Shown: positions 44,276 to 57,624, numbered from the stretch's first letter. The stretch: DNA of 64,000 nucleotides from Diphasiastrum complanatum (GCA_029204225.1 CM055102.1:40353220-40417219), one strand, 5' to 3'. The notes: a model not told the origin generated them from the letters alone. Numbers and translations: made by a program.

Positions 44276-46586
44276 CTTGCACATAAAGCACAAGTTGTCA
44301 CCATTAGGAAAAAAAACTATCATAGATATAAGATCAAATTTTTCAGCTAGCTTGGTTTATATCATGTTATCTCGAGTGACAAAATGTGAAAATTTATTAT
44401 GAACAAGTAGATTAACACCAAAACATTTTCGGCTGATATTGATTTTTCGAAAGGTGAGTGTTTAAAATGTCGTGCTATTTTTTCATGTGTTATAATCACT
44501 TCTATCCATCTATTTTGTCTTCATATTCCATTTCATGTTTTTATTCTATTACCTCTTTGTGATGTTTGCAAATTATTACAATAAGAAATGGCATCTGACA
44601 ATCATTATGATCCAAAAGAGATAAGCATACTAATTTCCTTTTGAACTTAGGTTCCTGAAAGTCTTTTCTCGCATTAACTAGAATATATGGTTCCATGTTT
44701 CAGCTATTTCAAAAATTAAAAGCCGAAGCATCCTCTTCAAAGAGCTCTTCTAAAGCAACCTTGTCCATGGAAAAGATCTATCCCACGATAAAACAAGTGT
44801 TTTGCTAAACTCTTGTGGCATTGATCTAGATATGTACAAGCAAGCTTTCCAAACCAATTTAGCTCTTAGCAGGTTTATTAGACAAAAAAAACATGAGAGA
44901 TGAGTACGTTAATCAATATCATGGAGATCCAATTGTAGCTATATTATATTTTTGTTCTTTCGTAACATTGTTACATTTTCTTTTGCTAAATGTCTAATTT
45001 CTTTCAACTACTAAATAGAATAACAACTTTTTTGCACGTTATTGTTATTTTAGGGTTCTGAAACATTTGTATAACATCTTTTCCATAAACATCACTACAA
45101 CAATAACAACAAAAAGATCAACAATACAATATTTTGATGCCATACTATATAAAAATTATCACACAGTCAAATTTTTTTTTAATTTCGCTACAAAATTTCA
45201 ATCGATGACTGGAAAGACATGGCTCGTGTGAAATTGAACGCAATTGCAATGGACCTTGGGAAAAAAAATGGGCCATTTGTCAGATGATGGTACAAAGCAA
45301 AGCTTTTACAATAAGAACAGATCAAGTAAGTGTGTATTGCTATCTACATTTATTTATGATTTTTGTTATAGATAATCATTTTAAATGCATTGCATACTAA
45401 TACATAATTGCTTACAAGGAGAATCTTCTTGATCAATGTTGCCTCCATCTAGTATGTAGGTTGTTAATTTGTAGGCTTTCCATATAACTAATATGATCTA
45501 TGGTTGTAGGAAACAACAACATCAAGGACACATCCAAGCTTACATATTCAGTCTACAAAATAGAGTGCAAAGAAAAGTGGCTAATAGAATCGAAAAGTTT
45601 TATGTTCAACATTACAAATCAACTACCAAACGTGGATATAATAAACTAAAACGTAATCTTGTAAATTCAAAGGCATACTTGTATTTGGAGACGGGTTTTT
45701 GTAATTCTCTTAATGTTATAAAAATCGCACATGTCTTCGGAGTATATTTGCTAATTCAGGTCTTTGTTTGCTTTTCACTATATGCTTCAAAAAGTTTGTT
45801 TGTTCAAAGTTCTAATTGTGACAAATTTAGATCTTTTCCTTTTTGTTATCTTTCAGTGTTGTTGATTCTTGTTGCAAACTTTACAATATATCATTAGATC
45901 CTTTATTAAACTCAATCCAAGGCTAGAATTGCATAGCTAGTTGCATCATTCATGTAGTCCACTGCACCAGCTAAATGAATCAATGACATATAAAGGATGT
46001 GAGGTGGGGTGGTTGGTTAGTGGTAACTGAACGTTAGCTACTAAGTTTAGGTGGGGTTGGGTGGGGCAGCCAACATAACATTTAGCAAACTACTCTCCAT
46101 TACCACTAACATAACTTCTGTTTTTAAAAATCATAGGTGGGGTAGGCCCCTTAGGAGTTTGGTCACTTTAGTCTTGACTCTTTGATCGACGTTGATGTAT
46201 CATGCCACAATTTTTGGTGGTCCTCCAAATCCTCACATACGCACACATGTTTTAAATATATTAGTATTATTATGATATATGTGTGAAACCTATTACAACT
46301 CCAAGATATTTATGGATTAAAGAAACACGTGTGAATCAAGAGAGACTTGGGCAAACGTTTTGGGTAGGTTAATTGATTAAAAAATTAATTTTTTGAATAA
46401 GAAAACAATGTGTGGCTCTCATTAAGATGGGGCCAAAGCTCTCAAGTGACTCCATCGCCCCCCTAATGCCAAGTCTGAATTTTTTCTTTGTAACTTTGAT
46501 GCACCTCTAGAGGTGGAATTTGCTTGAAACCTACAGAATTCTGATAAAAGCATCAGCGATTCTGTCCCAAAATTCTCATCCTTCAG
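44274..46586. other. AT-rich intergenic sequence upstream of the O-methyltransferase
   Basis: One open frame at 45493-45897 (start IYGCRKQQHQGHIQAYIF) is basic and then hydrophobic, but matches nothing I know and lacks splice or promoter support. No other feature is seen. Confidence 0.4.
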
Positions 46587-46654
46587 TAAGATCATCAAGC
46601 GTTGTGTCAAGAATAAATGATAAGATCATCAAGCGTTGTGTCAAGAATAAATGA
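46587..46654. repeat. Perfect 34-bp tandem duplication
   Basis: TAAGATCATCAAGCGTTGTG...AATGA occurs twice back to back (46587-46620 and 46621-46654), about 240 bp before the O-methyltransferase start. Identity implies a recent event in the promoter or 5' flank. Confidence 0.95.
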
Positions 46655-46896
46655 GAGATAAAAAAAATTCAAACTTGTGATTACGCAGGGGAAGGCCCAG
46701 CCCCTGGACCCCTCAGTGCTGTCGGACCCTGGCCTCGGGCTCCCGCCCTCCCAGCACGGAAGGCCGTGAAGGAGTAGAAGTCTGAAGAGACGAGCCAACC
46801 TCTTCATATTATAATACGGATGGATGGATTAATCGAAACTGATCAGGAAGCATCGTAGCGAGAAATCTACTACGCCACAAAGCATTTAATTTAACA

Positions 46897-48623
46897 ATGG
46901 ATGCGGACCATGATCGTGGATCAGATTGCGTTGGTCTCCAGGACGCCCACGCCCACGCCGCCCAGCTCCTTGAAGCTCAGGCTCGTCTCAGGGACTTGAC
47001 GCTGGACTTCGTTAAGCCTTTTGCTCTCAAAGCTGCCATTCTTCTACAAATTCCTGATATTATTGCAACTGCAGCAGGTCCCGATGGCAGCCTCTCTTTG
47101 CAACAAATCGTTGATCAGCTTCCAAGCCATACGGTGCAGTCGGATTATTTGTATCGGATTCTTCGATTCCTAGTCGCCAGCAAAGTTTTTGATGAAGTTT
47201 TGGTGGAGGCAGCCTCCGGGGAAAAGGAAAAGAGGTTTCGATTGACACCAGTTTCCAAATTGCTACTCAAGGATAGCCCCATCTGTTTTGCCCCCATGGT
47301 GTTGCTGCAAACAGATCAAGTATGTCAAGCCCCCTGGCATCACTTGCATGAGGTTGTATTAGGAGGTGGCCAAGCATTCACCAAGGCCCATGGTAAGGAC
47401 ATTTGGGAACTAGAAAATGAAAATCCAGCGTTCAATCTAGTGGTTAATAATGCCATGGTTGCGGCAAGCAGAATCTCCATGCGTCAAATAGTGCAACAGT
47501 ATGATGGATTTCAATCTCTGAAAAGTTTGGTGGATGTCGGGGGAGGGTTAGGTGAGGCAATTTCGCAGATTGTAGCTGCCTACCCGCATATTCACGGAAT
47601 AATTTATGACTTGCCGCATGTCATTGCCATTGCTCCGGTTATTCCCGGTAAATGAAGTGAAGTATGGTACAATTTGTTTTGAAATTCATGCCTCTAGCAT
47701 GGTTCATAAAATCTTAATTTATCCTGCGTTTTTTCAGTCCTAGTTCTCGTAGTCTTTATCATCTTTTATCTTCTGAAAAGATCTGAAACAGCTTGTTGAA
47801 TGATTTGATGTTTTCTTGCTTTTGGATAGTTGTTTCAGAATGAAAAAAAATGGAAAGATGCACCATCTTTTATGATTTTCTCTGCCTTGACGTAATCACT
47901 TTGAGTTACAGATCAATTTTCCGAGTTTCCTCTTTTTGTACTATGTGTGGAGCAAACTAGTAATTTCAACTTGCTTATTAGTCTAATATATTTTGCCGGA
48001 CGGCGTGCGGTTTTTTGGTATTCTGTCTTTCTGAGAATCTTTGCTGATTCGACGTCGTAATTGATTAGTGCTTAATTTTGAACTTATATGATCTAATTGT
48101 TATTATATTTATTGCAGGTGTAGAGCACATTGGTGGGAGCATGTTTGAGAGTATTCCGTCTGCAGATGCAATTCTACTGAAGGTGAGATGCATAATGAAC
48201 TTCATTGTGTCATATGCCTGGCTTCTCGCGTTAATCTAGCCCAGTCCCCATTATTGGTGATGTTGCCAAGCATTTTTAGCCTTCTGTTGTTGCTGTTTTG
48301 ATCCTGGGATGGTTGTCCTGCAGAACGTCATGCATGACTGGGATGATGACCACTGTATGAAAGTACTACTTAACTGTCATAAGGTCCTTCCAGATGATGG
48401 AAAGCTTATTGTTGCAGACATTGTGCTTAATCCAATTTCCAACGATAAGGCTGGACTCACAGGGCTGATTGCCGATATGGTGATGATTGCGCATTCAAAT
48501 GGGGGCAAAGAGAGGAGAGAAGATGAGTGGCAAAATCTTCTAAATGGAGCTGGTTTCACCATCAAACGCATCCTGGAACTGCAGCCCGGTCCAGGATCTG
48601 TGATTGAGGCATGCAAGAGCTAA
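46897..48623 (+). CDS. Plant SAM-dependent O-methyltransferase (COMT/class II family), intact
   Basis: Exons 46897-47647, 48118-48182 and 48324-48623 join in phase to 371 codons plus TAA, normal family length. The start ATG sits in AACAATGG, a good plant context. Residues 28-110 form the helical dimerisation domain. LVDVGGGLGEAI (about 211-222) is the SAM-binding loop. MHDWDDDHC carries the catalytic base His276, with Asp304 (IVADIV) and Glu335 (GGKERRED) as supporting residues. The His-Asp-Glu set resembles isoflavone-type OMTs more than the His-Glu-Glu of lignin COMT. It acts in the cytosol on phenolic hydroxyls (phenylpropanoid, flavonoid, stilbene or alkaloid); the substrate cannot be read from sequence. 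A TATA-like TATTATAATA lies at about 46808. No lesion is seen. Confidence 0.93.
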
Positions 48624-49329
48624 GGACCAATCAACCCATGACCGTGCTCATGACCGTGGCTGAGAGGCATGCTCTCTTATAAGCACTATGGCTGCCGAAT
48701 ATAGCAAGTACTTATCAGAAAACCTGAAACCAACATATATGTGAAGCAATGGCATTGGTAGATAAAATTACACATCAATACATAGATTTCCATTGTATAC
48801 AGTTATATTTTCACCGTGATGACACAAAAGATACAAAATCATGAATAGTCAATTTTGGCAAGAAAAATTGAAAACATCGAGTACTTCAGCAGTGGAATAT
48901 GTGTATTCGAGTCCACGCATCATACATGTACTTTCAATGGGTTTTTTTATATGGTTGAAGTTCTTATATTAAGCGATGGTGCACTAATTATGCTCCCAAT
49001 CAAAGAATGAATTGTTACTTCAGAGGGCATTGCAAGCCTTACATGTATATCAGCCATGAATGTGGTTTGTTGAATGCTAACCAGCTGCCTTAGTGGAGCC
49101 AAGCTAGAAGAGAAATTTGAATAACCTGCTTGACCACAAAAGCAAGGTTAGGATGTGTGCATATCATGACATACATGTGAGAGTGATTGGTAGGGGTACT
49201 TGCACATTTTCAGGCTGCTCTTCTTTAGGCTTGGGACACATGTCTTTCAATAACTTAAAGCTTCGATCCATATGTGAGTCTATGGAGTTGCAATTTTATA
49301 TGCCATACCTATGAAGTACATTGATTAGA

Positions 49330-50290
49330 CACCTCTATTGGCTTATAGTGATCCTTCTTAAAGTTCAGTCTCTTGTGATTTCAATGCAATTAGAGATAAT
49401 GCACTGGCCTAGAATCAATCATTTTGAATAATGCTTTAGTCTCAAATAACAACTGATTTAATTTGCTCATGATTAAATAATCATCAACCTAAAGTGCTAT
49501 TATAACAGACCTTGAACTTCTATGATGTATGTACATACTAGAATCAGCAGAACTGGAAGTAAATTGAGGCTACAATAAGAATCAATTTATTCTATCAAAC
49601 TAGGCTCTTGGAGCTTGTTTTAAACCATATAGAGACTTTTGCAACTTGTAGATATTTTGTTCCTTGAAGGACATAGCCTTTGGTTGATAGATGTAGATTT
49701 CTTCTTATATGTAACCATTAAAGAATGCTATTTGGACATCCATTTGGTGAATGTCCAAATCTTTTGCAACTGCATAGCTAATAGAGTTTGAATAAGTTGA
49801 TGCTTTACCGCTAGATTGAATAGCTCAATGTAATCTAGTCTATAGACTCGTTCATATTTTTATCACTAATTGAGCTTTCCATTTATATATTAATCCATGA
49901 GCGTTTTAAGCTTAAGCTTGAAGATGGACTTGGTGTCAATAATTTTTGCATTTGCAGAAGGGCAACAAGAGTCTAGGTCTTGTTTTTCACCAATGAATTA
50001 TATTAAGCCTCCATAGTGCCTCTTATATGCATCTATATTTGACAAGGCTTCTACAACTATGACAGGTTCATCATGAATCATGAATGCTTGTCAAATAAAT
50101 TATTTAGATTTTTGTCTGATTCAAATAGATCTTCAAATTATTGGCTGTTGTTGTATAAGTGGCTACTCTTATTGCATGACATGGATATTTGCTACTGGTG
50201 GAGTGACATGTGCGAGTTGAGACCTAATAGCAGTAATTGGATTTGTTGGAACAAAATACTACATTGTTATTTTGCTTGAAGTCATAGAAT
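49330..50290 (-). pseudogene. Decayed copia RT/integrase-tail fragment
   Basis: The segment is co-linear with 40240-41210 of the other copia. Shared words include CTCTTGTGATTTCAATGC, ATCATTTTGAATAATGCTTTAGTCTCA and CATTTGGTGAATGTCCA. On the - strand it would encode the end of integrase and the start of RT, but no frame stays open. It lies about 700 bp downstream of the O-methyltransferase. Confidence 0.55.
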
Positions 50291-50819
50291 TTGTCTTTTT
50301 AAAAGACTTGATATGTTGTTGGCTCTTCAGTAAAGCTGCAATATTCAAACTTGCTCCATTGAAGATTGTCAGTGTATCGTTCTGGAGGTCTTCTTTGTCT
50401 TGTTGACCTCCTTGGTTCTATTCGTTGATGCTTGATTGTTTCTTTTTCTTTAGGTTGATCTTTAGCTCCCTGCTGCTCTGGATTTTGGGGCTCGACATTC
50501 TAATTTGATGTTTTTCCTCGATCTACCTCTTGAATTGGCAGTAGTGTGAAGATCTCATGGCTTCACAAAATTCGGTGTCAGGTCTAAATATCTTTAAACC
50601 TATGACTATGTCCTTTATGCTCATGTCGTAGAGGCTCCTCATGTTCAGATGATACATTCTTCTGTGCCAGAGTTGATCTTCGTTTTCTGATGCATTTACT
50701 ATGCTATCAAAATCGCTGATTACCTTGGCCTAATAGAGAATACCTCCTCTGGACCCAATTGTTAGCAGCTTGTTGTTGTTTTCTCAATCATCCGACATAC
50801 ATTGTCATCAAGTAGAACT

Positions 50820-51800
50820 CTAATTCCAAGACCTGCCATCTTTGAGATTGATAGCAGATCTTTTCTTAGTGAGGGTATAGCTTGTTGAAGCTTCATCAAA
50901 TATTGTGAAGGCTTTATTGCTTTTGTCTATATCCTTTAATGACTCTACAACATATGCCTTCTCAGCCTTGTTTTTTCTTTCTAGGTTGAATCTGCAATCA
51001 TATGCAGAATGCCTCTTTTTCTTGCAGTGCATGCAAGGTATTGTCGGGTTAAGCCAACATTTCTTGGCTGTGTGTCCTGGCTTGTGACAGTGATCACAAG
51101 AGGAGGTTTGCTGGTTGTCGTTGCCTCTGCTCAAAGACTTTTGGTTCGCCTTGTCGATTTTGGGCTTGTTTTTGTTCTTTTTCTTTTCTTTCATGAAAAG
51201 GGCCTTCTCATGATCACTGCTTCCTTCTCTTTCATCTCTCATCAGTCTCTCATCAGTGACAAGACTGATATCTCACTTGAACGTCATGTCTGGTAAGCTC
51301 AGAATGAGCATTCTCAGCGGCTGATAGGACGCAGGTAGAGATTTCATGAAGTACATCAACTGTTGTGGTGCTGGGACCTGGTGTTCCTATCCAGATGCAG
51401 CGAGTTGAGTGAAGATCATTATGATCTTCTCAATGATGATGATTTAACTGGTTGCCATCCCATTGTATAGATTGCAGCTGATTGTAAAGGTGCATTACCA
51501 AAGTGGCAATCCTCACTCCGTACTTCTGTTTTAGTCTTTCCCATGCTTCATGGCTGCTCTCACAGTCTTCAATCTGCATGAGTATTTCTTTGTTTATGGA
51601 TGAAATGATGATTGTCATAGCGCACTCATCCTTTCTGATCCATTCAACTCTCCTCGGGTCTCTCTCTGGAGGCTGTTCTTCTGTGAGTTTGGTCACTGAC
51701 TAGATGCCTTCACCCTTCAAAAGCGTTTTGATTTTGAATTTCCATATTTTGTAGTTTGCGCCATCAAGATTGATTGCTATTCTTGTCTGGATCTTTGTAG
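50820..51800 (-). pseudogene. copia gag with two CCHC-type zinc knuckles
   Basis: From about 51800 the - strand reads MATKIQTRIAINLDGANYKI WKFKIK, then (51696-51430) DCESSHEAWERLKQKYG of the gag core. 51242-50820 then gives CDHCHKPGHTAKKCW and CMHCKKKRHSAYDCRF, two CX2CX4HX4C knuckles, followed by an A-S-T-S-Y start of the protease linker. Frame breaks at about 51430-51250 and 51700 show decay. Confidence 0.75.
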
Positions 51801-51841
51801 CCATATTGTGTTGTCTTAGAGAATCACGGGCTCTGATACCA

Positions 51842-52274
51842 TGTAGCGAATCTAGTTTATTACTTTCTTTTGCGGAAAATTTGAATTGTCTGCAGGATTC
51901 TAAGCATGCGACTACAAATCACAGATCATAAAAGATTCAAGCAATCAAAATGACGCGAAAAATGAGATGGAGAAGGAGAGATTAATTGCATTTTTGTTTT
52001 TGTGTTTTGAGTGAGTCATTCAGTGTCTCGCACGTTGGCAGCTTGACGCTCCTCTAAGTCACTGTGTTCTGCTCATTGGCAGACTTTCATGCACAACTCT
52101 TCACTCTGCCATCCACACTCCTACACTTTTCGTGTTAATCTATCTGTGTATATATCCACTATGTGGAGTTTACAAGATAGTTGATCAGCGAATTACAAGA
52201 CATGTTTACACTAATCAAGTAGTTAGTTATTCTCTATTAACGTAGCTTCTCGTGGCTGAGCTTGAAGTATAACA
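51842..52274 (-). repeat. Putative 5' LTR of the 50.3-51.8 kb copia fragment, with PBS
   Basis: On the - strand TGTTATACTTC (52274) to ...GATTCGCTACA (51842) is followed at once by PBS TGGTATCAGAGC (51841-51830). The length, 433 bp, is typical. No 3' partner was found in the window, so the upper boundary is inferred from a TGTT start only. Confidence 0.55.
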
Positions 52275-52465
52275 CTCCATGCTTGTCAAGCTACCACCTG
52301 TTAGCCCAAAATGTTTTTCTTCGGTTTGTCTCTTCCTCCAGTGTGTTTTGTCACTTGGTGTAGGGACAAAACTCGAATAATTTTCCTTCGGTCTTTGGGA
52401 CTAGTTTGACCTTCAGTTCAAATCAGTTCGACCGCAAAGCGAATACTTTTTCTTCTAAGACATCT

Positions 52466-52487
52466 TTTTTTTTTTTTTTTTTTTTTC
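52466..52487. repeat. Poly-T run
   Basis: About 22 T in a row on the + strand, possibly the A-tail of a - strand retrocopy. No body was identified. Confidence 0.6.
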
Positions 52488-52757
52488 GGGATCTCTACGG
52501 CAAAGTTGCAGGAGTTCACAATTAATGACATTTGGCTATCATGGCATTACCATATTCCCATAGTTCCTTCTCAATCAGAATCATCCTCAATTTTCACATG
52601 TGGAAGTTGTCATCGTTGAACTTGTTGATCGATCAGATCTTAGAGGTTGAACTTTTCATGATTAAACAATGAGATAAAAATAGAAAGAAACAAGCAAGAA
52701 TCTCTTCATCGAAGATGTTTGAATCTCTGAATGGAAGTGAACGATAGAAAACTTGAT

Positions 52758-53400
52758 GCTTTGATACCATTGTTGGGGATTTGGATTCTACCTTCAGACA
52801 ACAAGACTCATGGAAAAAATTTCTTGCGCCTCCAAAAAGAAAGAAAAAAAGATTTATAATATTAATCGTTCTTTACTATCCAAATTAACTCAATAGTTAG
52901 TAGCTGGTTTGATATTATTCAACTGACACTAATTGAATACCATAGTAGGCATCTAAGATAGTCGTGAGGAATACAAATAATTTAGACATCTAAGATAGCC
53001 ATGCATTCTTTGATCTGATATTTAACATTAATCAATGGAGGCTACACAGATTGGATTTAGAAAGAAGGAAAGAGTAAGCATTTAGTACACAATCACAATA
53101 GATATCTAGAAAATAAAATCACACATTGATGTAGTAAGCAAATTTGTATAATGAAGTGACTTGAAATGTACATCAATTAGATCATTAAAAGAAATCCTAT
53201 CAGCAATCAAGCACTAAGATGTTTGAATAAGCTCACAGTAGTTGTGCATTGAGCACAATGATCCTCCTGTGTTCTAGATCATCGTCTTGATCCCTCGTAC
53301 TCCAATAATGTATATTTAACCTGCCTAAAGTCCCTCTATATATACTCATGGAGTTAGAGAGTTTTATTGCTTAATGTAGTCTTGCAAAGTTACTCTAATC
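52758..53400 (-). mobile_element. Possible further copia LTR with variant PBS
   Basis: ATGGTATCAAAGC on the - strand (52770-52758) is a common plant copia primer-site variant. It is preceded by ...CCCCAACA. The upstream edge (about 53400) is unresolved, and no partner LTR or coding region was found. Confidence 0.35.
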
Positions 53401-54754
53401 TAACTATCTAAAAAATTAGACAAATTAGACTAATAGTGAGATATTTTTTGCTTGTAGAAATATGATTGTGTAGCGATGTTGTTGTAGTTTCTTTTTCGTT
53501 CCTCTGGTATCTTTGTTTTAGAATTGGTAGTCCTATTGAAACATGTGTACTTTCTCCAGATGTGGCCATGCTTTTATCTTGGTTGCCATAAAATTTAGTT
53601 GTGAGGGCCCCGACTTGTTATTCCTCCATTGACCAGTCTGCTGCTTGTCGACTTTCTTGTAATGGCTCATTCCCAGTAGGTATGTGATTCAGCTAGAGTT
53701 GTGCCTTTGATGATGTTTTTTCATTGATGTTCCAAAAATATAACAGAGGTAGCGATTTCTTAATTGTTGACAAACCTGCTAAAGATTATCATAGGAATCT
53801 TATAGCTTGCTCCCTATACAAATTTGATTACCATCCCTTGGCACTTATGGAGGTTGCTTGAGATCGATAAATGCAAAAATGCATGGTGATGTGAACCTTG
53901 AAGTGCCAATAGTTGATACGGGAATGATGAAAAGGGAGTAGAGAAAAGGAGAATGGCATAACAAATTTGTGAATTGATAATAAAATGAAAAGGCACTAAG
54001 TAAAGTTCAAATTGGAAGTGGGAGAAACAAGGGAGTTGCATATGGCATAAGATATCTGTCTAATTGGTATAAGGGAAATATAAAAAACAAAAGAAATAAA
54101 TGGAAAAAAAATAACATTGGAAAATAAGGACATAGAAGTGAGTCCACTTATTTTCTTTTAAGGATCTTTTTTTTGCTAAACGTAGACAAGCTACTATTGA
54201 CAAGCTTTTCTTCATACTATGGTAATCGAAAGTAGCTTGTTCATTTAGAAAAATGAATACATTGCTAAAATTCTACATCCAAAGGTTCTACTCAATTTGA
54301 CATCCTTAGCATCTTCAACATCGTGACTATGTTTATGGTACATGGTAACAAACTTGACAAATTGGGACCACAACAGGCTATGTGTGAGTGATTGCGGGCA
54401 TATTGGGTCAAATCCAAGAAACTCCATGTATATCAGCGTTCCAACCTCACGATCTTGACAAATGAGATAGTCAATAGGCGATGGTAGGTCCAGTAGAGGG
54501 AATTTGATATTCAATCGTTGTTGAGTTTGTTGGGATTGAAATGGCAATATTTAAATCATAAGTCCAAGCATGTTCTTACATTTGTTATTGTTAAAATAGT
54601 CTCCATGTTATAGCAGGCTTCTAGAATGATGAGGTCTACAAAATTAGCTGCATCATCATGAATCTACTAAGGGCTCGTTTGAAATCGACGAAAGTTGCCC
54701 AACCATTTTATGAGTGGATCTTGGGCCAGTTGCAACATTCGACGCTTGGAGTAT
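53401..54754. other. Intergenic sequence, nothing recognised
   Basis: AT-rich with short frames and no motif or repeat of note. Confidence 0.4.
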
Positions 54755-55232
54755 TAATAGATTCATGAGCTACCACTATGCTTAACTATGATTGGATCAC
54801 ACTTTGCCACCTCTTAATCCTATTGGACCATTGATCCATGCACCTCTAAATTCTATTGGACTATATTCAAGCACACCTCAATTTTCTATTGGACCTCACA
54901 AGGTTCCACCTCTAAATCCTATTGGACCTCTTAAGCTTCATCAAACAAAAGCATGACACTTGTCTGCACTCTAATTGGCACAAGTTTGGCTCTATTTTGG
55001 CTCAATAGTGGCATTACAAGTAGAAATGGATAATTTGCCATCTATGCCAAATTTGACCCTATCAACATCCTACACCTAAATGCTTGACTATGAAATTCTT
55101 TGGACCCCTATATCAAACATTTTGATTTACTTTACAATTCTCCACACGTGGGAACATCCTCCACACATGTGAGATTCACTTACAAACTTCTATCATAAAA
55201 AATACCAAGCTAGATTTTTGCCAATTTCTCAC
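54755..55232 (-). repeat. 3' LTR of the same element, truncated to 478 bp
   Basis: It matches 59203-58727 almost base for base, then stops at ...CTCATGAATCTATTA. The remaining about 340 bp of the LTR is absent, and unrelated sequence follows. Confidence 0.85.
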
Positions 55233-55345
55233 ACTCCTCCTCAAAAAATAGCTTGGAAAGGTACTAGATCACTTGAGAAGTTTGTAAGTCTTTTTGAGTG
55301 AATCCTTTGGTATGCATAAGAAGTGAAGATCAGCCAAGGGATCCA

Positions 55346-56055
55346 TCATAGCAGCACCCTCACCATATCCATGATAAGATCTCTTTGGTAGAGATCTCTT
55401 GCCAATGCCTTTGAAGAGTGCTCCACCAATATGCCACTATTATCATGGGCTTCCTCCATGCTTGATGATGATCTTTGCCTTGAAAGTTCCACTTGCATGA
55501 TGGATGCACCATAAATAGAGAAATCTGAGGCTTCCAAGCCTCATAAGGATCATGGAGATCAAGATCATAAGATGTGAAACAATGATGATTATCAAGATTA
55601 TGCTTTCTAGCTTGACTAGTCCACAAACAATGAACTATATCCATGATGGATCTAATCTTGATATCAAAGACTATCTTCATGTTTTTTAGGCTAGTTACTC
55701 TCTCAAGTATGTAAGTGTCCACTTTGGATGCTTCACTTAATCTCAAGAGGAGTTTACAATTTTCCTCAAAACATGTGAAAACATGATTTTCAAAAAAGTG
55801 AGTACCAAGCTCAATCTTGTTCTTACTAGAACCAAGAGCATACTTTTGACAATACAATATCTTGCTTTCAAAAAGTATTGGAAACACATCTAAGTCAATA
55901 ATGACAAGAAACATGTCCATACCATAAGCATCATACAGAACTAGTATAGCTTTTCTTGAACTTTGAGATCCAAAAAATTCAATGAAACAAGATAGCATTT
56001 CAAGCAAAGGAAGAGAAGCATATATGAATGTGTTGTAGTAGACTCGGCCATGCAT
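55346..56055 (-). other. 231-aa open frame in the place of reverse transcriptase
   Basis: After the integrase tail an open frame (56055-55360) carries no RT motif. It reads like MFLVIIDLDVFPILFESKIL and NHHCFTSYDLDLHDPYEAWK. It may be out-of-frame junk or acquired sequence replacing pol. No start context or function can be argued. Confidence 0.3.
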
Positions 56056-57218
56056 CTTGAAGATCTTCTTGAAATCATATGAAGAAGAAACTCCTCCTCA
56101 CACATTGGCCCCATCATAACTTGAATACCTTCAAAAAGGATAACTTGTGATGCTTCTTGAGAAGCCTTGATCTCGGTCACTTCCAAGATTGAATCTTCAT
56201 GCAATATGACATCTCTATTCACCATCACATTTGAAATAGAGAGTGTAAAGACACTAAAGGCCTCCTTGATGGATGAGTATCCAATCATGATCCATGAGCT
56301 TGGATCATCCTTCCTTCTTGTTTCCAAGGGAATATATGCAAAGCAAGCACTACCAAGTTCACTAAGGTGATCAACCTTAGGCTTCATCTTGAATAAAACT
56401 TCATATGGTGCTATTCCTTCAAGAGCTCCAATACTCCTCAAAGCTTTGATCTTCAATGAGAATTTCTTCTCAACATATGCTTTGAATAATAAGGAATAAT
56501 CATACACCATAATACTTGAAGAGAGAAGATATGTGCATCTTGTGTAATCCTCCTCCTTTGAAATATTGGAAATATAAGAAACATCAAGAGAGTTTGCACT
56601 CTCACTTGGATCCAATTTGTATATGCCTTCAAATCTTGATCCATATGCAAGGATCTCACCATCCTTCTTAATCACACAATTGTCAATATTGAAATTGACA
56701 TCAAAGCCACTATCAAGAAGTTGGCCAACACTTAAGATGTTCTTTGTAAGCTTTGGGACAAAAAGAACATTGTTGAGAAAGAGATCTTTAGAAGATGCAA
56801 GCTTCAAGGGAATAATTCCTACTCCTTCAATATTGCACTCATGCTTACTTGCAAAGTATATGGTCTTCTTGACTCCATCATAAGGCATAATAGATGAAAA
56901 AAAGTTCTTGGAGCCACACATATGTGAAGATGCTCCACTATCAATATACCATGAGTCATCCTTGTTGAAGGTGGAAGAGGAGAAGCTTGATGCCATAAGA
57001 GAGCCTTCTCCATCACTTGCAATATAGTCTTCTTTCTCATTGGTGATGTTGGCTTGATTGAGTTGATTCTTCTTCTTGAAGCAATTGGTGGCATAATGGC
57101 CTTTCTTGCCACAATAAAAGAACTTGATCATCTTCTTCTTGAGATTTGAATTAGAAGCATGAGAGGTATCCTCCTCCTCTCCATCTTGGTCTTTTGATTG
57201 AGTCACCAATACATGCAA
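55941..57218 (-). pseudogene. copia gag knuckle, protease, pre-integrase and integrase tail
   Basis: The 425-aa open frame contains FFYCGKKGHYATNC (knuckle with the first Cys changed to Phe), the protease active site WYIDSGASSHMCG and LTKNILSVGQLLDSGF. It then jumps at about 56450 straight to APYEVLFKMKPKVDHLSELG ...AYIPLETRRKDD, the integrase C-terminal region. The catalytic integrase core is deleted with the frame kept. Confidence 0.85.
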
Positions 57219-57624
57219 GCTCCCTATGAATATCCTTGACTCTCAAAACATAATTAGATGCACTCTCATCACTCTTTTGACTACTTTGGAATATTTGATT
57301 TCTAAGAGTGAGGAGCCTAGAGGTGTTCTTAGCCTCATAGATGGACTTGAGACAATCCCAAGCTTCCTTGGATGCAGAACAATCACCAATCTCCCTCAAT
57401 ATCTCATTAGAGACATTCATCTTAATGTAGTGGAGAGTCATCCTAGCTCTCTTCTTGTATTTTTGTACTTCTTGAAGGACTTGAGGCTCCTCCTCAATCC
57501 CAAGTACAATGTCCATCACATCTTGGAGTATCAAGATGGACTCCATCCTCAACTTCCATATTGAATAATTGGAAGTAGACAATCTCTCACTTGGTTGCAA
57601 CAAGTATGAACTCATTGAAGTCAT
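57151..57624 (-). pseudogene. copia gag N-terminal region
   Basis: The frame starts MTSMSSYLLQPSERLSTSNY, then IWKLRMESILILQDVMDIVL and EAWDCLKSIYEAKNTSRLLT, a standard UBN2-type gag. It closely resembles the gag starting at 63819, so the two elements belong to related families. The frame shifts just after RELACIGDSIKRP into the knuckle-containing frame. Confidence 0.85.

Noticed and set aside
44034-44402. + strand frame with a (TH)n run and its - strand (CV)n partner
   Set aside because: Both come from the (AC)n microsatellite at 44205-44273.
46607-46807. - strand frame in the O-methyltransferase promoter
   Set aside because: It comes from the GC-rich stretch and the tandem duplication, with no motif and no start support.
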